The notes beneath the pieces were generated by a model, which saw nothing but the letters and a program-made list of their open reading frames with translations, was not told the DNA's origin and did no database searches. This document shows, one piece after another, positions 42,283 through 51,198 of a stretch of DNA of 51,198 nt. Origin of the DNA: Alphaproteobacteria bacterium (GTDB taxonomy: Bacteria > Pseudomonadota > Alphaproteobacteria > GCA-2731375). Location: positions 1-51,198 of the forward strand of contig JAJFGG010000056.1 in NCBI GenBank assembly GCA_021776235.1. Direction: 5' to 3'. Both the position numbers and the translations under genes were made by a program. Position 1 is the first letter of the stretch, and every line of letters starts with the position of its first letter.

Positions 42283-42765
42283 ATCTTCGCCAATATCCTC
42301 GAGCCACAGATCCATATTGTTTTTGAGAAACTCTGCAAACAGGGCCTCGCATCCGGGATCGTTCAATAGCCGCACTTCAACGCCACGGGATCTCAGGAAA
42401 TCGATGTTTCCCGTGAATGGTTTGTCGGCAGGTACACGCACTTCTTTTTGGCCGATTACGATACTCGGGATTTTGAACTGAACAACGGTTCCCGCACACA
42501 TCATACAAGGGCTAAGGGTGGTGTAGAGCGTGGTCCCACGATAATTTTTCTGCCTGCCGTAATTCTGCAGGCAATCCATCTCTCCGTGCAATATGGGGTT
42601 TTCTTTCTGAACCCGTTGATTGTGCCCCACTGCCAAGGGCGTGCGCTCATTGTTCCTAGCCAGAACGGCGCCAACGGGTATCCCATTCGCATCGTAACTT
42701 TTCTGCGCCTGTGCCAACGCCTGGCGCATGAATTCTCGGTCTCGATCTGTTGTTTTCTCAATCAT
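42280..42765 (-). CDS. Yeast-type cytosine deaminase (nucleoside deaminase family)
   Basis: A 161-residue zinc deaminase. Zinc ligands and catalytic glutamate are HGE (His60, Glu62) and SPCMMCAG (Cys87, Cys90). The length, GHNQRVQKENPILHGE, TTLYTTLSPCMMC and especially the tail MDLWLEDIGED (Trp154, Asp157) follow yeast Fcy1 (tail QDWFEDIGE), where the tail tryptophan and aspartate hold the pyrimidine. Cytosine to uracil deamination is therefore the best call, unlike the unrelated CodA of most bacteria. The ATG at 42763-42765 is taken; a weak AGAG precedes it. The stop codon lies in a repeat. Confidence 0.8.
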   Translation of the reverse strand: MIEKTTDRDREFMRQALAQAQKSYDANGIPVGAVLARNNERTPLAVGHNQRVQKENPILHGEMDCLQNYGRQKNYRGTTLYTTLSPCMMCAGTVVQFKIPSIVIGQKEVRVPADKPFTGNIDFLRSRGVEVRLLNDPGCEALFAEFLKNNMDLWLEDIGED

Positions 42766-42912
42766 CTCTCTAGAAATCCAAGGCGCCTTAAGGGATGTAC
42801 CCAATCGTAGCAATCAATGCGCTTCGATGACAGATGGATGGCGAGCTGAATTAAAATCCTGGGTCTTGAAATTTGCGCTCCGAAGGACGCGGCGGACCGC
42901 CCCCGCCGCCCG

Positions 42913-44295
<1,383 letters not shown>

Positions 44296-44307
44296 GATCC
44301 GGGGCCC

Positions 44308-44607
44308 CTACTGCTTTTTCTTGTACATGGCCAGCATGCGCTGGGTGACGAGGAAACCGCCGAAAATATTCACCGCGGCCAAACCGATCGCGACGATGCC
44401 CAAAATCTTGGACAAGGACATCTCCAGCGGCCCGGCGGCGATCAGGGCGCCAACGATAATGACCGAGGAAATGGCATTGGTCACGCTCATCAAGGGCGTG
44501 TGCAGCGCCGCTGTAACCGACCAGACCACATAGTAGCCGACAAAAATCGCCAACACGAAAATCGCCAGGCGATAGATGAAGGGATCGATGCTATTCGCCA
44601 CGTCCAT
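44308..44607 (-). CDS. pntAB: NAD(P) transhydrogenase subunit alpha part 2
   Basis: A 99-residue membrane subunit with about three helices (YRLAIFVLAIFVGYYVVWSVTAALHTPLMSVTNAISSVIIVGALIAAG in part). It forms domain II together with PntB. The separate PntAB polypeptide is the Rhodospirillum-type arrangement, in contrast to the fused PntA of E. coli. It lies six bases after the pntAA stop. Confidence 0.95.
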   Translation of the reverse strand: MDVANSIDPFIYRLAIFVLAIFVGYYVVWSVTAALHTPLMSVTNAISSVIIVGALIAAGPLEMSLSKILGIVAIGLAAVNIFGGFLVTQRMLAMYKKKQ

Positions 44608-44613
44608 TGCTCA

Positions 44614-45768
44614 TCACTCCTTCGCGTTCAGCATCGGATGGATCACGGCGCCGTCTCGGGTTAGACAGACGCCGCTTACCGTCTCGTCCTCGAAATCGAA
44701 AGCCAGGCCGCCATTTTCCCCGTCAATGTGGGGCGACAGAAAATTGAACAGGTTCCGGGCGTACAGGTTCGATGCATCGACCGCCAGCCGGGCCGGAAAA
44801 TTGGCATGGCCGACGATCCTGACACCATTCACCTCGATCACCCGGCCCATTTCCGACAGGGCGCAATTGCCGCCGTTTTCCACCGCCAGGTCGACGATTA
44901 CCGAACCGGGCTTCATGGCGGCGACCATTGCCCCGTCCACCAATACCGGTGCCGTCCGGCCCGGGATCAGGGCCGTGCAGATTACGATATCCTGCTTGGC
45001 GATGGTTTCGGCGATCAGGGCGGCCTGTTTCTTTTGATACTCGTCACTCATTTCCCGGGCATAGCCGGTCTCGGTCTCCGCCTGGGCGGATTCCGCGTCC
45101 TCCACCATGACAAATGTGGCGCCCAGGCTTTCCACCTGTTCCTTGGCCACCGGGCGCACATCGGTGGCCGAGACCACGGCGCCCAGACGCCGGGCCGTGG
45201 CAATGGCCTGCAAGCCGGCAACGCCGGCTCCCATGACGAAAACCTTGGCCGGGGCAACCGTGCCCGCCGCGGTCATCATCATGGGCAGGGCCCGGTCAAA
45301 CTCCTCCGCCGCGTCCAGCACCGATTTGTAACCTGCCAGGTTGGCCTGGCTGGACAGCACATCCATGCTTTGGGCGCGGCTGATGCGGGGCATCAGTTCC
45401 ATGGCATAGGCGTCGATCCCGGCCGCCGCATAGGCATCGCAATCGGCCCGCCTGATTAAAGGGTTGAGCATGGCGATCAGGATCTGGCCCGCGGCCATGG
45501 GGCTCAACTCGTCCGTGCCTTCTTCGTCGGGCATGATGGGCCGGCGCACTTTGAGGATGACATTCGCGCCCGCCAGGGTCGCGGCGGCGTCGGCGGCCAT
45601 GGCCGCGCCGGCGGCCTGAAAATCATCGTCGGTTATATGAACCGCGGCGCCGGCACCGGCTTCAACCACAACTTCGGCGCCAAGACCGGTAAACTTTTTG
45701 ACGGTTTCGGGCGTCGCCGCCACCCGCCGTTCGTCGGCCCGCCGTTCCTTCAATACGGCAATCTTCAT
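44614..45768 (-). CDS. pntAA: NAD(P) transhydrogenase subunit alpha part 1 (domain I)
   Basis: A 384-residue soluble subunit that binds NAD(H). It is built like alanine dehydrogenase: MKIAVLKERRADERRVAATPETVKKF, RAQSMDVLSSQANLAGYKSVLDAA and the dinucleotide-binding VFVMGAGVAGLQAIATARRLGAVVSATDVRP. Start ATG 45766-45768 has GGAAGTGAG just upstream; the longer frame to 45810 lacks a site. It is first in the pnt operon; its promoter must lie in the 404-bp space shared with the divergent VIT/VWA gene. Confidence 0.96.
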   Translation of the reverse strand: MKIAVLKERRADERRVAATPETVKKFTGLGAEVVVEAGAGAAVHITDDDFQAAGAAMAADAAATLAGANVILKVRRPIMPDEEGTDELSPMAAGQILIAMLNPLIRRADCDAYAAAGIDAYAMELMPRISRAQSMDVLSSQANLAGYKSVLDAAEEFDRALPMMMTAAGTVAPAKVFVMGAGVAGLQAIATARRLGAVVSATDVRPVAKEQVESLGATFVMVEDAESAQAETETGYAREMSDEYQKKQAALIAETIAKQDIVICTALIPGRTAPVLVDGAMVAAMKPGSVIVDLAVENGGNCALSEMGRVIEVNGVRIVGHANFPARLAVDASNLYARNLFNFLSPHIDGENGGLAFDFEDETVSGVCLTRDGAVIHPMLNAKE

Positions 45769-46172
45769 TCTCACTTCCCAACTGGTCAGACCACACCGCC
45801 GTGCCGGCATAGATTAGGCGAACCAAGCACGGCATACGGTGCGGCGTGATGCCGCATGATGTTGTTGTTGGCGCGCCCAGGCTGTTCGCGATGGTGCACG
45901 CTCAAGCCCTTCGGCCTGGCCGCCCTTCGGAACGCGCGGACTATAGCAAAGCAGACGCGGCAAGCAACGGAAGGTTTCGACCTAACGGCACCATTTCGGG
46001 GGATTCAACCCGAACCCTGCAAATTTGACCCGCCCCATCCGGCATTCCTGGAATCAAAATTAATTAAACATTGTTCAATAAGATCATTGACAGAGCATCT
46101 GGTCGGTCTTACTTGTTTTGAACGTTGTTCATTTAAAATCCAACCAAGTTTGCTAAACCAAAGGAGAAAGCC
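45769..46172. promoter_or_regulatory. Divergent control region between pnt and the VIT/VWA operon
   Basis: No credible gene is present. The pnt-proximal part is GC-rich with TGCGGC/GCCGCA arms around 45840-45856. From about 46050 it turns AT-rich (AAATTAATTAAACATTGTTC). TTGACA at 46087-46092 is a possible -35 box for the plus-strand operon, though the -10 (near TTACTT, 46109) is poor. AAAGGAG before ATG 46173 is a clear ribosome site. TTGTTCA occurs at 46072-46078 and 46125-46131. Confidence 0.45.
46119..46131. promoter_or_regulatory. Palindrome TGAAC-GTT-GTTCA, possible operator
   Basis: A perfect inverted repeat with five-base arms and a three-base spacer lies 42 bases before the VIT/VWA start and downstream of the TTGACA box. 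The size and spacing suit a dimeric repressor such as a TetR- or LexA-type protein; a related half site TGTTCA lies at 46073. No cognate regulator gene is in the window. Confidence 0.35.
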
Positions 46173-48254
46173 ATGTTTAAGCAATGCGTCCACAAGCTGG
46201 CGCCGGCCGCGATGGGTGCGGCGGTTATCCTGGTGCTGTTAACCGGCGGCGGTCAGACGAATGCCGCCGGATTACTGTCACCAAGGGACGGCGGTGTTCC
46301 CGCCCTCTCGATCAAGGATCATGCAGTCAAGGTGCTGGTCGAGGACGGCTACGCCGTAACCACCGTTGAACAGGTTTTCCGTAATACCCATGACCGCGTA
46401 TTCGAGGCGATTTATTCCTTCCCCGTTCCGGAAAAGGCGGCCGTGGCCGAATTCACGTATTGGATCAATGGTCAGCCGGTTAGCGGTGAAGTTCTGGCCA
46501 AAAAACGGGCCCGCAAGGTTTATGAAGAAGAAAAGGCCGCAGGCCATGAAGCTGGTCTAGCAGAACAGGACGGTTACAAGACCTTCGACATATCAGTCTG
46601 GCCGGTTACCCCGGGCCAGGATACCCGCATCCGATTGCGTTATATGCAGCCTGCCCATATTGATACCGGCGTGGGACGATATCTCTACCCCCTGGAAGAT
46701 GGCGGCGTCGACGAGAATAAGCTGTCCTTTTGGACCGCCAACGACAAGGTTACCGGCAGTTACAGTTTTGATCTGCATCTGCGTCCGGCCTATCCGGTAG
46801 CGGCCGTGCGTCTGCCTAATCACCCTGGCGCGGCCATCAGCCAAAACGCAAACGGCGCATGGCATATTCATTTGGATAATGGCGCCGCGACCGCAAGGGA
46901 AGAAGGCGCTGCCAGGCCCGCCAGCGGGCAGCCGACACATCGCCTGGACAAGGATATTGCCGTTTATTGGCGGCAACAGGCAGGTCTTCCCGGCTCTATT
47001 GATTTGGTCCCATATAAGGAAACAGCGAACGGCAAGGGCACGTTCATGATGGTGCTGACGCCCGGCGACGACCTCAAAGCCATTTCGGAAGGGCGCGACT
47101 GGGTCTTTGTGCTGGATACCTCCGGCTCCATGTCCGGAAAGTTCCAGTCGCTGGTGCAGGGCATCAGTGAGGGCTTGGCGAAGTTTCGGCCCGAGGACCG
47201 CTTCCGCATCATCACCTTTGATGGCCAAGCCCGTGATTTAAGTGGCGGCTTCCTCAATGCCACAGCGGCCAATGTCAAGCGTTCCGTTGCCGGTTTGCAG
47301 GCCATCACACCCAATAATTCAACCAACCTCTATGCCGGCCTTGCCATGGGATTGAAGGGCCTGGACAGCGACCGCAGCAGCGGCATCGTTCTGGTCACTG
47401 ACGGCGTCGCCAACGTGGGGCATACCGATAAGCGTGACTTCCTAAACTTGGTGGGCCGCCAGGATGTTCGTCTGTTCACCATGATCATGGGTAACAGTGC
47501 CAATCGGCCCTTGCTGCAGGCCATCGCCAAGGAATCGGGGGGCCATGCCATGAACGTTTCAAATAGCGACGACACCGTCGGTGCGGTCCTGGCGGCGACA
47601 TCCAAGCTGACGCACGAAGCCATGCATGATGTCGAAGTCGCCATCAACGGGGTGCGAACCGCTGATATCACGCCAAAACGCATCGGCAGCCTGTACCGGG
47701 GCCAGCAGCTCGTATTGTTCGGCCATTACTGGGGCCAAGGAGAGGCGGATGTCCAACTGACCGCTAAAGTCTCGGGCAAGCCGGTCAACTACCGGACCCA
47801 CTTCACATTTCCCGACGTGGCAACCCGCAACCCGGAAATTCACCGCCTCTGGTCATTTGCCGCGATCGAGGACCTGCAACACCAGATGGACATCTTTGGC
47901 GAAACGGCGGACGTTAAACAGGCAGTCACCGACCTCGCCGTCGATGGTGGCCTGGTCACTCCCTACACATCCATGGTGGTGCTCCGTGAAGATGTTTTCG
48001 CGGCTCGTGGCATTAATCGCGGCAATGCCAAGCGGCTGAAACAGGAACAGCAGGCGCGTGACCAGCGAAAATCGCAGCCGGTGCAATCCCGCCGCGTAGA
48101 TCAATCCGCCCCGGCATTTTCCAGCCCGCGTGCGACGTACAGCGGTGGTGGTGGTGGCAGCGGCGCGTTTGATCCCCTTGGCGCCCTGTTGGTCTTGGGC
48201 CTCGCGGTATTGGTCATAGGGCTGCGGCACCGGGAAGGGAGAAACCGGGCGTGA
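46173..48254 (+). CDS. VIT/VWA surface protein with GlyGly-CTERM-like tail
   Basis: A 693-residue exported protein. Order: signal peptide (1-32), VIT domain (about 35-165), VWA domain (about 308-475) with a complete MIDAS start DTSGSMSG (315-322) and TDG (409-411), a conserved VTPYTSMVVLRED segment (595-607), a basic/Gln-rich linker, then GGGGGSGAFDP (658-668), one membrane helix (669-684) and the basic end RHREGRNRA. This architecture matches proteins known as marine proteobacterial sortase targets, but the tail has no LPXTG; it fits GlyGly-CTERM, the rhombosortase substrate signal. The next gene encodes such a protease, overlapping by four bases. Confidence 0.87.
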   Translation: MFKQCVHKLAPAAMGAAVILVLLTGGGQTNAAGLLSPRDGGVPALSIKDHAVKVLVEDGYAVTTVEQVFRNTHDRVFEAIYSFPVPEKAAVAEFTYWINGQPVSGEVLAKKRARKVYEEEKAAGHEAGLAEQDGYKTFDISVWPVTPGQDTRIRLRYMQPAHIDTGVGRYLYPLEDGGVDENKLSFWTANDKVTGSYSFDLHLRPAYPVAAVRLPNHPGAAISQNANGAWHIHLDNGAATAREEGAARPASGQPTHRLDKDIAVYWRQQAGLPGSIDLVPYKETANGKGTFMMVLTPGDDLKAISEGRDWVFVLDTSGSMSGKFQSLVQGISEGLAKFRPEDRFRIITFDGQARDLSGGFLNATAANVKRSVAGLQAITPNNSTNLYAGLAMGLKGLDSDRSSGIVLVTDGVANVGHTDKRDFLNLVGRQDVRLFTMIMGNSANRPLLQAIAKESGGHAMNVSNSDDTVGAVLAATSKLTHEAMHDVEVAINGVRTADITPKRIGSLYRGQQLVLFGHYWGQGEADVQLTAKVSGKPVNYRTHFTFPDVATRNPEIHRLWSFAAIEDLQHQMDIFGETADVKQAVTDLAVDGGLVTPYTSMVVLREDVFAARGINRGNAKRLKQEQQARDQRKSQPVQSRRVDQSAPAFSSPRATYSGGGGGSGAFDPLGALLVLGLAVLVIGLRHREGRNRA

Positions 48255-48937
48255 GTGATCCTTCGCGAAGGCCAGTGGACCATGGCAGCCTAGCGCTGCC
48301 ATGGTCTGCCCTTTCCATGGCGGGGGTTCTGGCCGGGCTGTACGTCCTTTTCGGCCCCATGCCAGCCGCCCTTATCTATGACCGGGCCGCGATCAGCGAC
48401 GGCGAGGTTTGGCGTCTGATCACTGGCCACCTGGTTCACACCGATGCCAGCCATTTCGCCTGGAATCTCGGGGCGTTTGTCATACTCGGTACCATCCTGG
48501 AGCGGGAACTCCGCCTTCCCTTTCGCCGCCACGTGGCTCTGCTGCTTTCGGGCGCGGCCGTCATTTCGGCCTGGTTATGGTGGGGTATGCCGCAGTTGGC
48601 CCGTTATTGTGGTATTTCAGCGGTCCTAAATACGCAATTCACCGCTGTCTTGGGGTTTCTTTGGTTGCGGACGAAATCGCGCCTGGTACCGCTGGTCGGT
48701 CTCGGCGCGGTTCTGAAGATCGGGATCGAAAAAATATTTGGAACATCCCTCTTTGTTGACATGACTTGGCCTTCGGTGCCGGAAGCGCATTTGGCCGGTC
48801 TGGCCGCCGGACTGCTCATCGTTGGCTGGCTCAAGGCAGGGGCAGGTCGAATTTCTTCAGCAGACGGCTCTGCCGGCGGCGCATTTTGGCCAGATCGAAA
48901 TCGTCGATCAGTTGGTGGAACTCGCGGTACCAGTTGA
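48251..48937 (+). CDS. Rhombosortase (rhomboid GlyGly-CTERM protease)
   Basis: A 228-residue rhomboid-fold membrane protease with six hydrophobic segments. The catalytic dyad is Ser123 in YCGISAVLNT and His180 in PEAHLAGLAAGL; the family segment WRLITGHLVHTDASHFAWNLGAF (residues 54-76) is also present. It would cleave the GlyGly-CTERM tail of the preceding VIT/VWA protein, with which its GTG start overlaps (GTGA). The last 34 residues (from about 195) are encoded opposite the 3' end of the ABC1 kinase gene, a 107-base convergent overlap, and look like non-conserved filler. Confidence 0.8.
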   Translation: MSDPSRRPVDHGSLALPWSALSMAGVLAGLYVLFGPMPAALIYDRAAISDGEVWRLITGHLVHTDASHFAWNLGAFVILGTILERELRLPFRRHVALLLSGAAVISAWLWWGMPQLARYCGISAVLNTQFTAVLGFLWLRTKSRLVPLVGLGAVLKIGIEKIFGTSLFVDMTWPSVPEAHLAGLAAGLLIVGWLKAGAGRISSADGSAGGAFWPDRNRRSVGGTRGTS

Positions 48938-50177
48938 CTTCCGCGTTCAAGTGCATGAAGACACCGCCCAAGCCAATAGCGGCCCGGTCCATGAACACGA
49001 ATTCCCGCGGCGGCTGCACCCCGCCCAGTTCGCGCAGACTGCGGTGGACCTTTTCCGCCACGTCGCGGCCGTAAACGCCAGAGCTGTCGTCTTCCCGAAT
49101 GCGCCGGCTGCGGTCTTCCAACAACGGGCCATAAACGAAATTGGCCCACAGATTCAGGGTCTCGATGACCTCTTGGCTAAGCCCGGTGAAGCCCCAGGTT
49201 TCATAGGCATGCACGGCCAGTTCCCGGTCGCCGTCGCGGATGGCCCGGTACAAATCGATCACGCCCTGGACGAATTTGCCCTCGAACACCCGAATGCAGC
49301 CAAAATCCAACAGGTTGATGTCCAGATCCTTGCGCACGGCGTAATTTCCCAGATGCGGATCGCCATGGATAACGCCGCTGTTGTAGAAGGGCACGTACCA
49401 GGCCCGGAACAGGTTCAGGGCGACGGTGTTGCGGGTCTCCAGATCGGCCTCGCGGAACGCCAGCAGAGGTTCGCCTGCCAGCCAGTCCATGGTCAGCAGG
49501 CGGCCGGTGGACAATTCCGGCACGACGGTGGGGACGTGGACATGACGCTGCCCCTTCAAGATCTCGGCAAACAACGCCATGTGCCGGCCTTCGCGGTGAT
49601 AGTCCAGTTCTTCGCGCAGACGCTCGCTGATTTCGGCATGGACATGGGTGGTATCTATGGTGCGGTCATAGCGGCCATAGATCGCGAAAATCAGCTTCAA
49701 TTGCGCCAGATCGGCCTCGACCGCCGAGTTCATGTCGGGATATTGCAATTTGCAGGCCAGGGCCTGGCCGTCCAGGCTGGCCCGGTGCACCTGCCCCAAC
49801 GAGGCGGCGGCGGCGGCCTCGTGTTCAAAGCTGTCAAAGCGGTCCTGCCAATCGGGGCCCAGTTCCGCGGCCATGCGGCGCTTCACGAACAGCCAGCCCA
49901 TGGCCGGGGCATTGGCCTGCAATTGCATCAGCTCATCGACATATTCCTGGGGCAGGGCCTCGGGTATGGTGGCCAGAATCTGCGCGACCTTCATCAACGG
50001 CCCCTTCAGGCCGCCCAGGGCTTTCTTCAGGTCCTTGGCGTGGCCGGGGCGATCGATGGATATGCCGAACATGCGGTCGCCCGCCAGGCGCGCCGCCAGG
50101 CCGCCCACGGCGGTGCCGACCTTGGCATAGCGGCGCACCCGGCCGCCGATACTGTCGCCTTCCCGGTCTCTTGCCAT
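48831..50177 (-). CDS. ABC1/UbiB-family atypical kinase (ADCK)
   Basis: A 448-residue ADCK/UbiB protein. The family's N-terminal KxGQ motif appears as LKGPLMKVAQILATIPEALP, that is K-V-A-Q. The Ala-rich loop replacing the P-loop is AAAAASLGQVHRA, the ATP-site lysine is in ALACKLQYP, and the catalytic and metal motifs are GVIHGDPHLGNY and INLLDFGCIRVF. Relatives support ubiquinone biosynthesis or lipid metabolism. ATG 50175-50177 with AGGAA upstream is the start; the long frame to 50387 is a shadow of the peptidase gene. It lies 22 bases downstream of that gene. Confidence 0.88.
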   Translation of the reverse strand: MARDREGDSIGGRVRRYAKVGTAVGGLAARLAGDRMFGISIDRPGHAKDLKKALGGLKGPLMKVAQILATIPEALPQEYVDELMQLQANAPAMGWLFVKRRMAAELGPDWQDRFDSFEHEAAAAASLGQVHRASLDGQALACKLQYPDMNSAVEADLAQLKLIFAIYGRYDRTIDTTHVHAEISERLREELDYHREGRHMALFAEILKGQRHVHVPTVVPELSTGRLLTMDWLAGEPLLAFREADLETRNTVALNLFRAWYVPFYNSGVIHGDPHLGNYAVRKDLDINLLDFGCIRVFEGKFVQGVIDLYRAIRDGDRELAVHAYETWGFTGLSQEVIETLNLWANFVYGPLLEDRSRRIREDDSSGVYGRDVAEKVHRSLRELGGVQPPREFVFMDRAAIGLGGVFMHLNAEVNWYREFHQLIDDFDLAKMRRRQSRLLKKFDLPLP

Positions 50178-50199
50178 ATTCCTGCTTATCTCCACGCCA

Positions 50200-51198
50200 T
50201 CAGGACAATGCTTCCAAATCGTCGATAAACCGTTCGATGACACCCAATCCCTGTTGCCAGAAACCGGGATCGGCCGCGTCCAGGCCAAACGGCGCCAGTA
50301 ATTCACGGTGGCGCAAGGTTCCCCCGGCGCGCAACATATCAAGATACTTGCTGGCAAAGCCGGCGTCATCCTGTTGATAGACCGCATACAGGGAATTCAC
50401 CAGGCAATCGCCAAAGGCATAGGCGTAGACGTAAAACGGCGAATGCACGAAATGGGGAATGTAGCACCAGTAATTGGCATATTCGTCGTGCAGGCGGATG
50501 GCCGGGCCCAGGCTTTCCGCCTGTACCGCCATCCAGATTTCGCTGATCCGCTGCACTGAAATCTCGCCCTGCCGCCGCTCGTCATGCAAGCGCCGTTCGA
50601 AGTCGTAAAAGGCGATCTGGCGCACCACCGTGTTCAACATATCCTCGGTCTTGCCGGCCAGCATGGCCCGGCGTCGCGGCGCCGAGGTTTCCGCCTCCAA
50701 CAGGGCGCGAAAAGTCAACTGCTCGCCGAACACGCTGGCGGTTTCGGCCAGGGTCAGGGGCGTATCCGCCATCAAGGCGCCCTGTTCGGCGGCCAGAACC
50801 TGATGCACGCCATGGCCCAACTCGTGCGCCAGGGTCATGACATCACGGACCCGGCCCTGATAGTTCAACAGCAAATAGGGATGCGCCGAGGGCACCGTGG
50901 GATGGGCAAAGGCGCCGGATGATTTGCCGGGGCTGGCCGGCGCGTCGATCCAGGCGTTGTCGAAAAAGCGCTGGCCGACCTGGGCCATGTCCGGCGAGAA
51001 TTGCCCATAGGCCGCCAAGACCAGATCCCGGGCTTCGGCGAAGGTAAAGGTGCGCTGATCCTCGTCCGGCAGAGGGGCGTTGCGGTCCCAATAGTCCAGG
51101 GCATCGACCCCGAACCAGCGCGCTTTCAAGGCGTAATAACGGTGCGACAGACGTGGATAGGCCGCCGTGACGGCCTGGCGCAGGGCATCCACGACCTC
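50200..51198 (-). CDS. M3-family oligoendopeptidase (partial, start beyond the window)
   Basis: The C-terminal 333 residues of a zinc oligopeptidase of the PepF/thimet type. The zinc motif is TLAHELGHGVHQ (HExxH), with the third ligand in the following helix LTLAETASVFGEQLTF. YIPHFVHSPFYVYAYAFGDCLVNSLY is the substrate-binding region typical of PepF. The frame is open at the window edge; about 270 N-terminal residues should lie outside. It cleaves short cytosolic peptides. The ABC1 kinase gene follows and is probably co-transcribed. Confidence 0.93.
   Translation of the reverse strand, partial: EVVDALRQAVTAAYPRLSHRYYALKARWFGVDALDYWDRNAPLPDEDQRTFTFAEARDLVLAAYGQFSPDMAQVGQRFFDNAWIDAPASPGKSSGAFAHPTVPSAHPYLLLNYQGRVRDVMTLAHELGHGVHQVLAAEQGALMADTPLTLAETASVFGEQLTFRALLEAETSAPRRRAMLAGKTEDMLNTVVRQIAFYDFERRLHDERRQGEISVQRISEIWMAVQAESLGPAIRLHDEYANYWCYIPHFVHSPFYVYAYAFGDCLVNSLYAVYQQDDAGFASKYLDMLRAGGTLRHRELLAPFGLDAADPGFWQQGLGVIERFIDDLEALS

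Noticed and set aside
48822-50228. Plus-strand frame of 468 codons opposite the ABC1 kinase
   Set aside because: Shadow frame; the minus strand carries all kinase motifs.

Overview
The window is a GC-rich chromosomal segment from an alphaproteobacterium, most likely of the Rhodospirillales type. The best taxonomic clues are a split transhydrogenase (pntAA-pntAB-pntB, as in Rhodospirillum), a gltB-gltD pair with a short GltB propeptide, and a catabolic gene content dominated by class III CoA-transferases, acyl-CoA enzymes and nitronate-monooxygenase-like flavoproteins. No rRNA, tRNA, CRISPR array, integrase or intact transposase was seen. Gene density is high, and many short operons alternate in strand.

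Layout. 1-370: the tail of a broken exoprotein-like gene beside a 16-bp tandem repeat. 369-3621 (minus): acyl-CoA dehydrogenase, crotonase-fold protein, Nudix hydrolase and an ABC-2 permease. 3885-8896 (plus): NDP-forming acyl-CoA synthetase, metal-dependent hydrolase, nitronate monooxygenase-like protein and a Cys-rich DUF1326 protein. 9211-10662: an orphan six-helix sensor kinase. 10671-13151 (minus): methyltransferase, phosphatase and FMN protein, interrupted by a 263-bp palindromic element. 13220-23981: a second nitronate monooxygenase, then SDR, 2-hydroxyacyl-CoA lyase, two class III CoA-transferases, glyoxalase I, a binuclear amidohydrolase and an FMN 2-hydroxyacid dehydrogenase; together these suggest 2-hydroxy-acid metabolism. 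24376-30521: glutamate synthase. 30532-34121: EamA exporter, DUF2182 membrane protein, CobW GTPase and a luciferase-like oxidoreductase. 34255-36922: a selenoprotein operon. 37080-42765: a secreted unknown protein, a tartrate/malate dehydrogenase-like enzyme, a Fur-box promoter driving a 71-residue protein, a VOC protein, a PaaK-like ligase and a yeast-type cytosine deaminase. 42913-45768: transhydrogenase. 46173-48937: a VIT/VWA surface protein with a GlyGly-CTERM tail plus a rhombosortase. 48831-51198: ABC1 kinase and an M3 peptidase running off the edge.

The main discoveries are these. (1) A gene that looks split in two at 34540-34542 is one reading frame through an in-frame TGA inside the motif U-G-S-C, followed by a hairpin of bacterial SECIS geometry. 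It is therefore very probably a selenoprotein of 555 residues. (2) A VIT/VWA protein, of a class usually tied to sortases, carries a GlyGly-CTERM-like tail and overlaps a rhombosortase gene. (3) A 14-bp sequence TAGAGCATNNCCGG occurs five times at gene edges (one copy diverged) and supplies the TAG stop codon of three genes. Two copies form the ends of the 263-bp palindromic element that fills a whole intergenic space. (4) A 47-bp perfect palindrome with a Fur-box core overlaps a promoter in front of an unnamed small protein.
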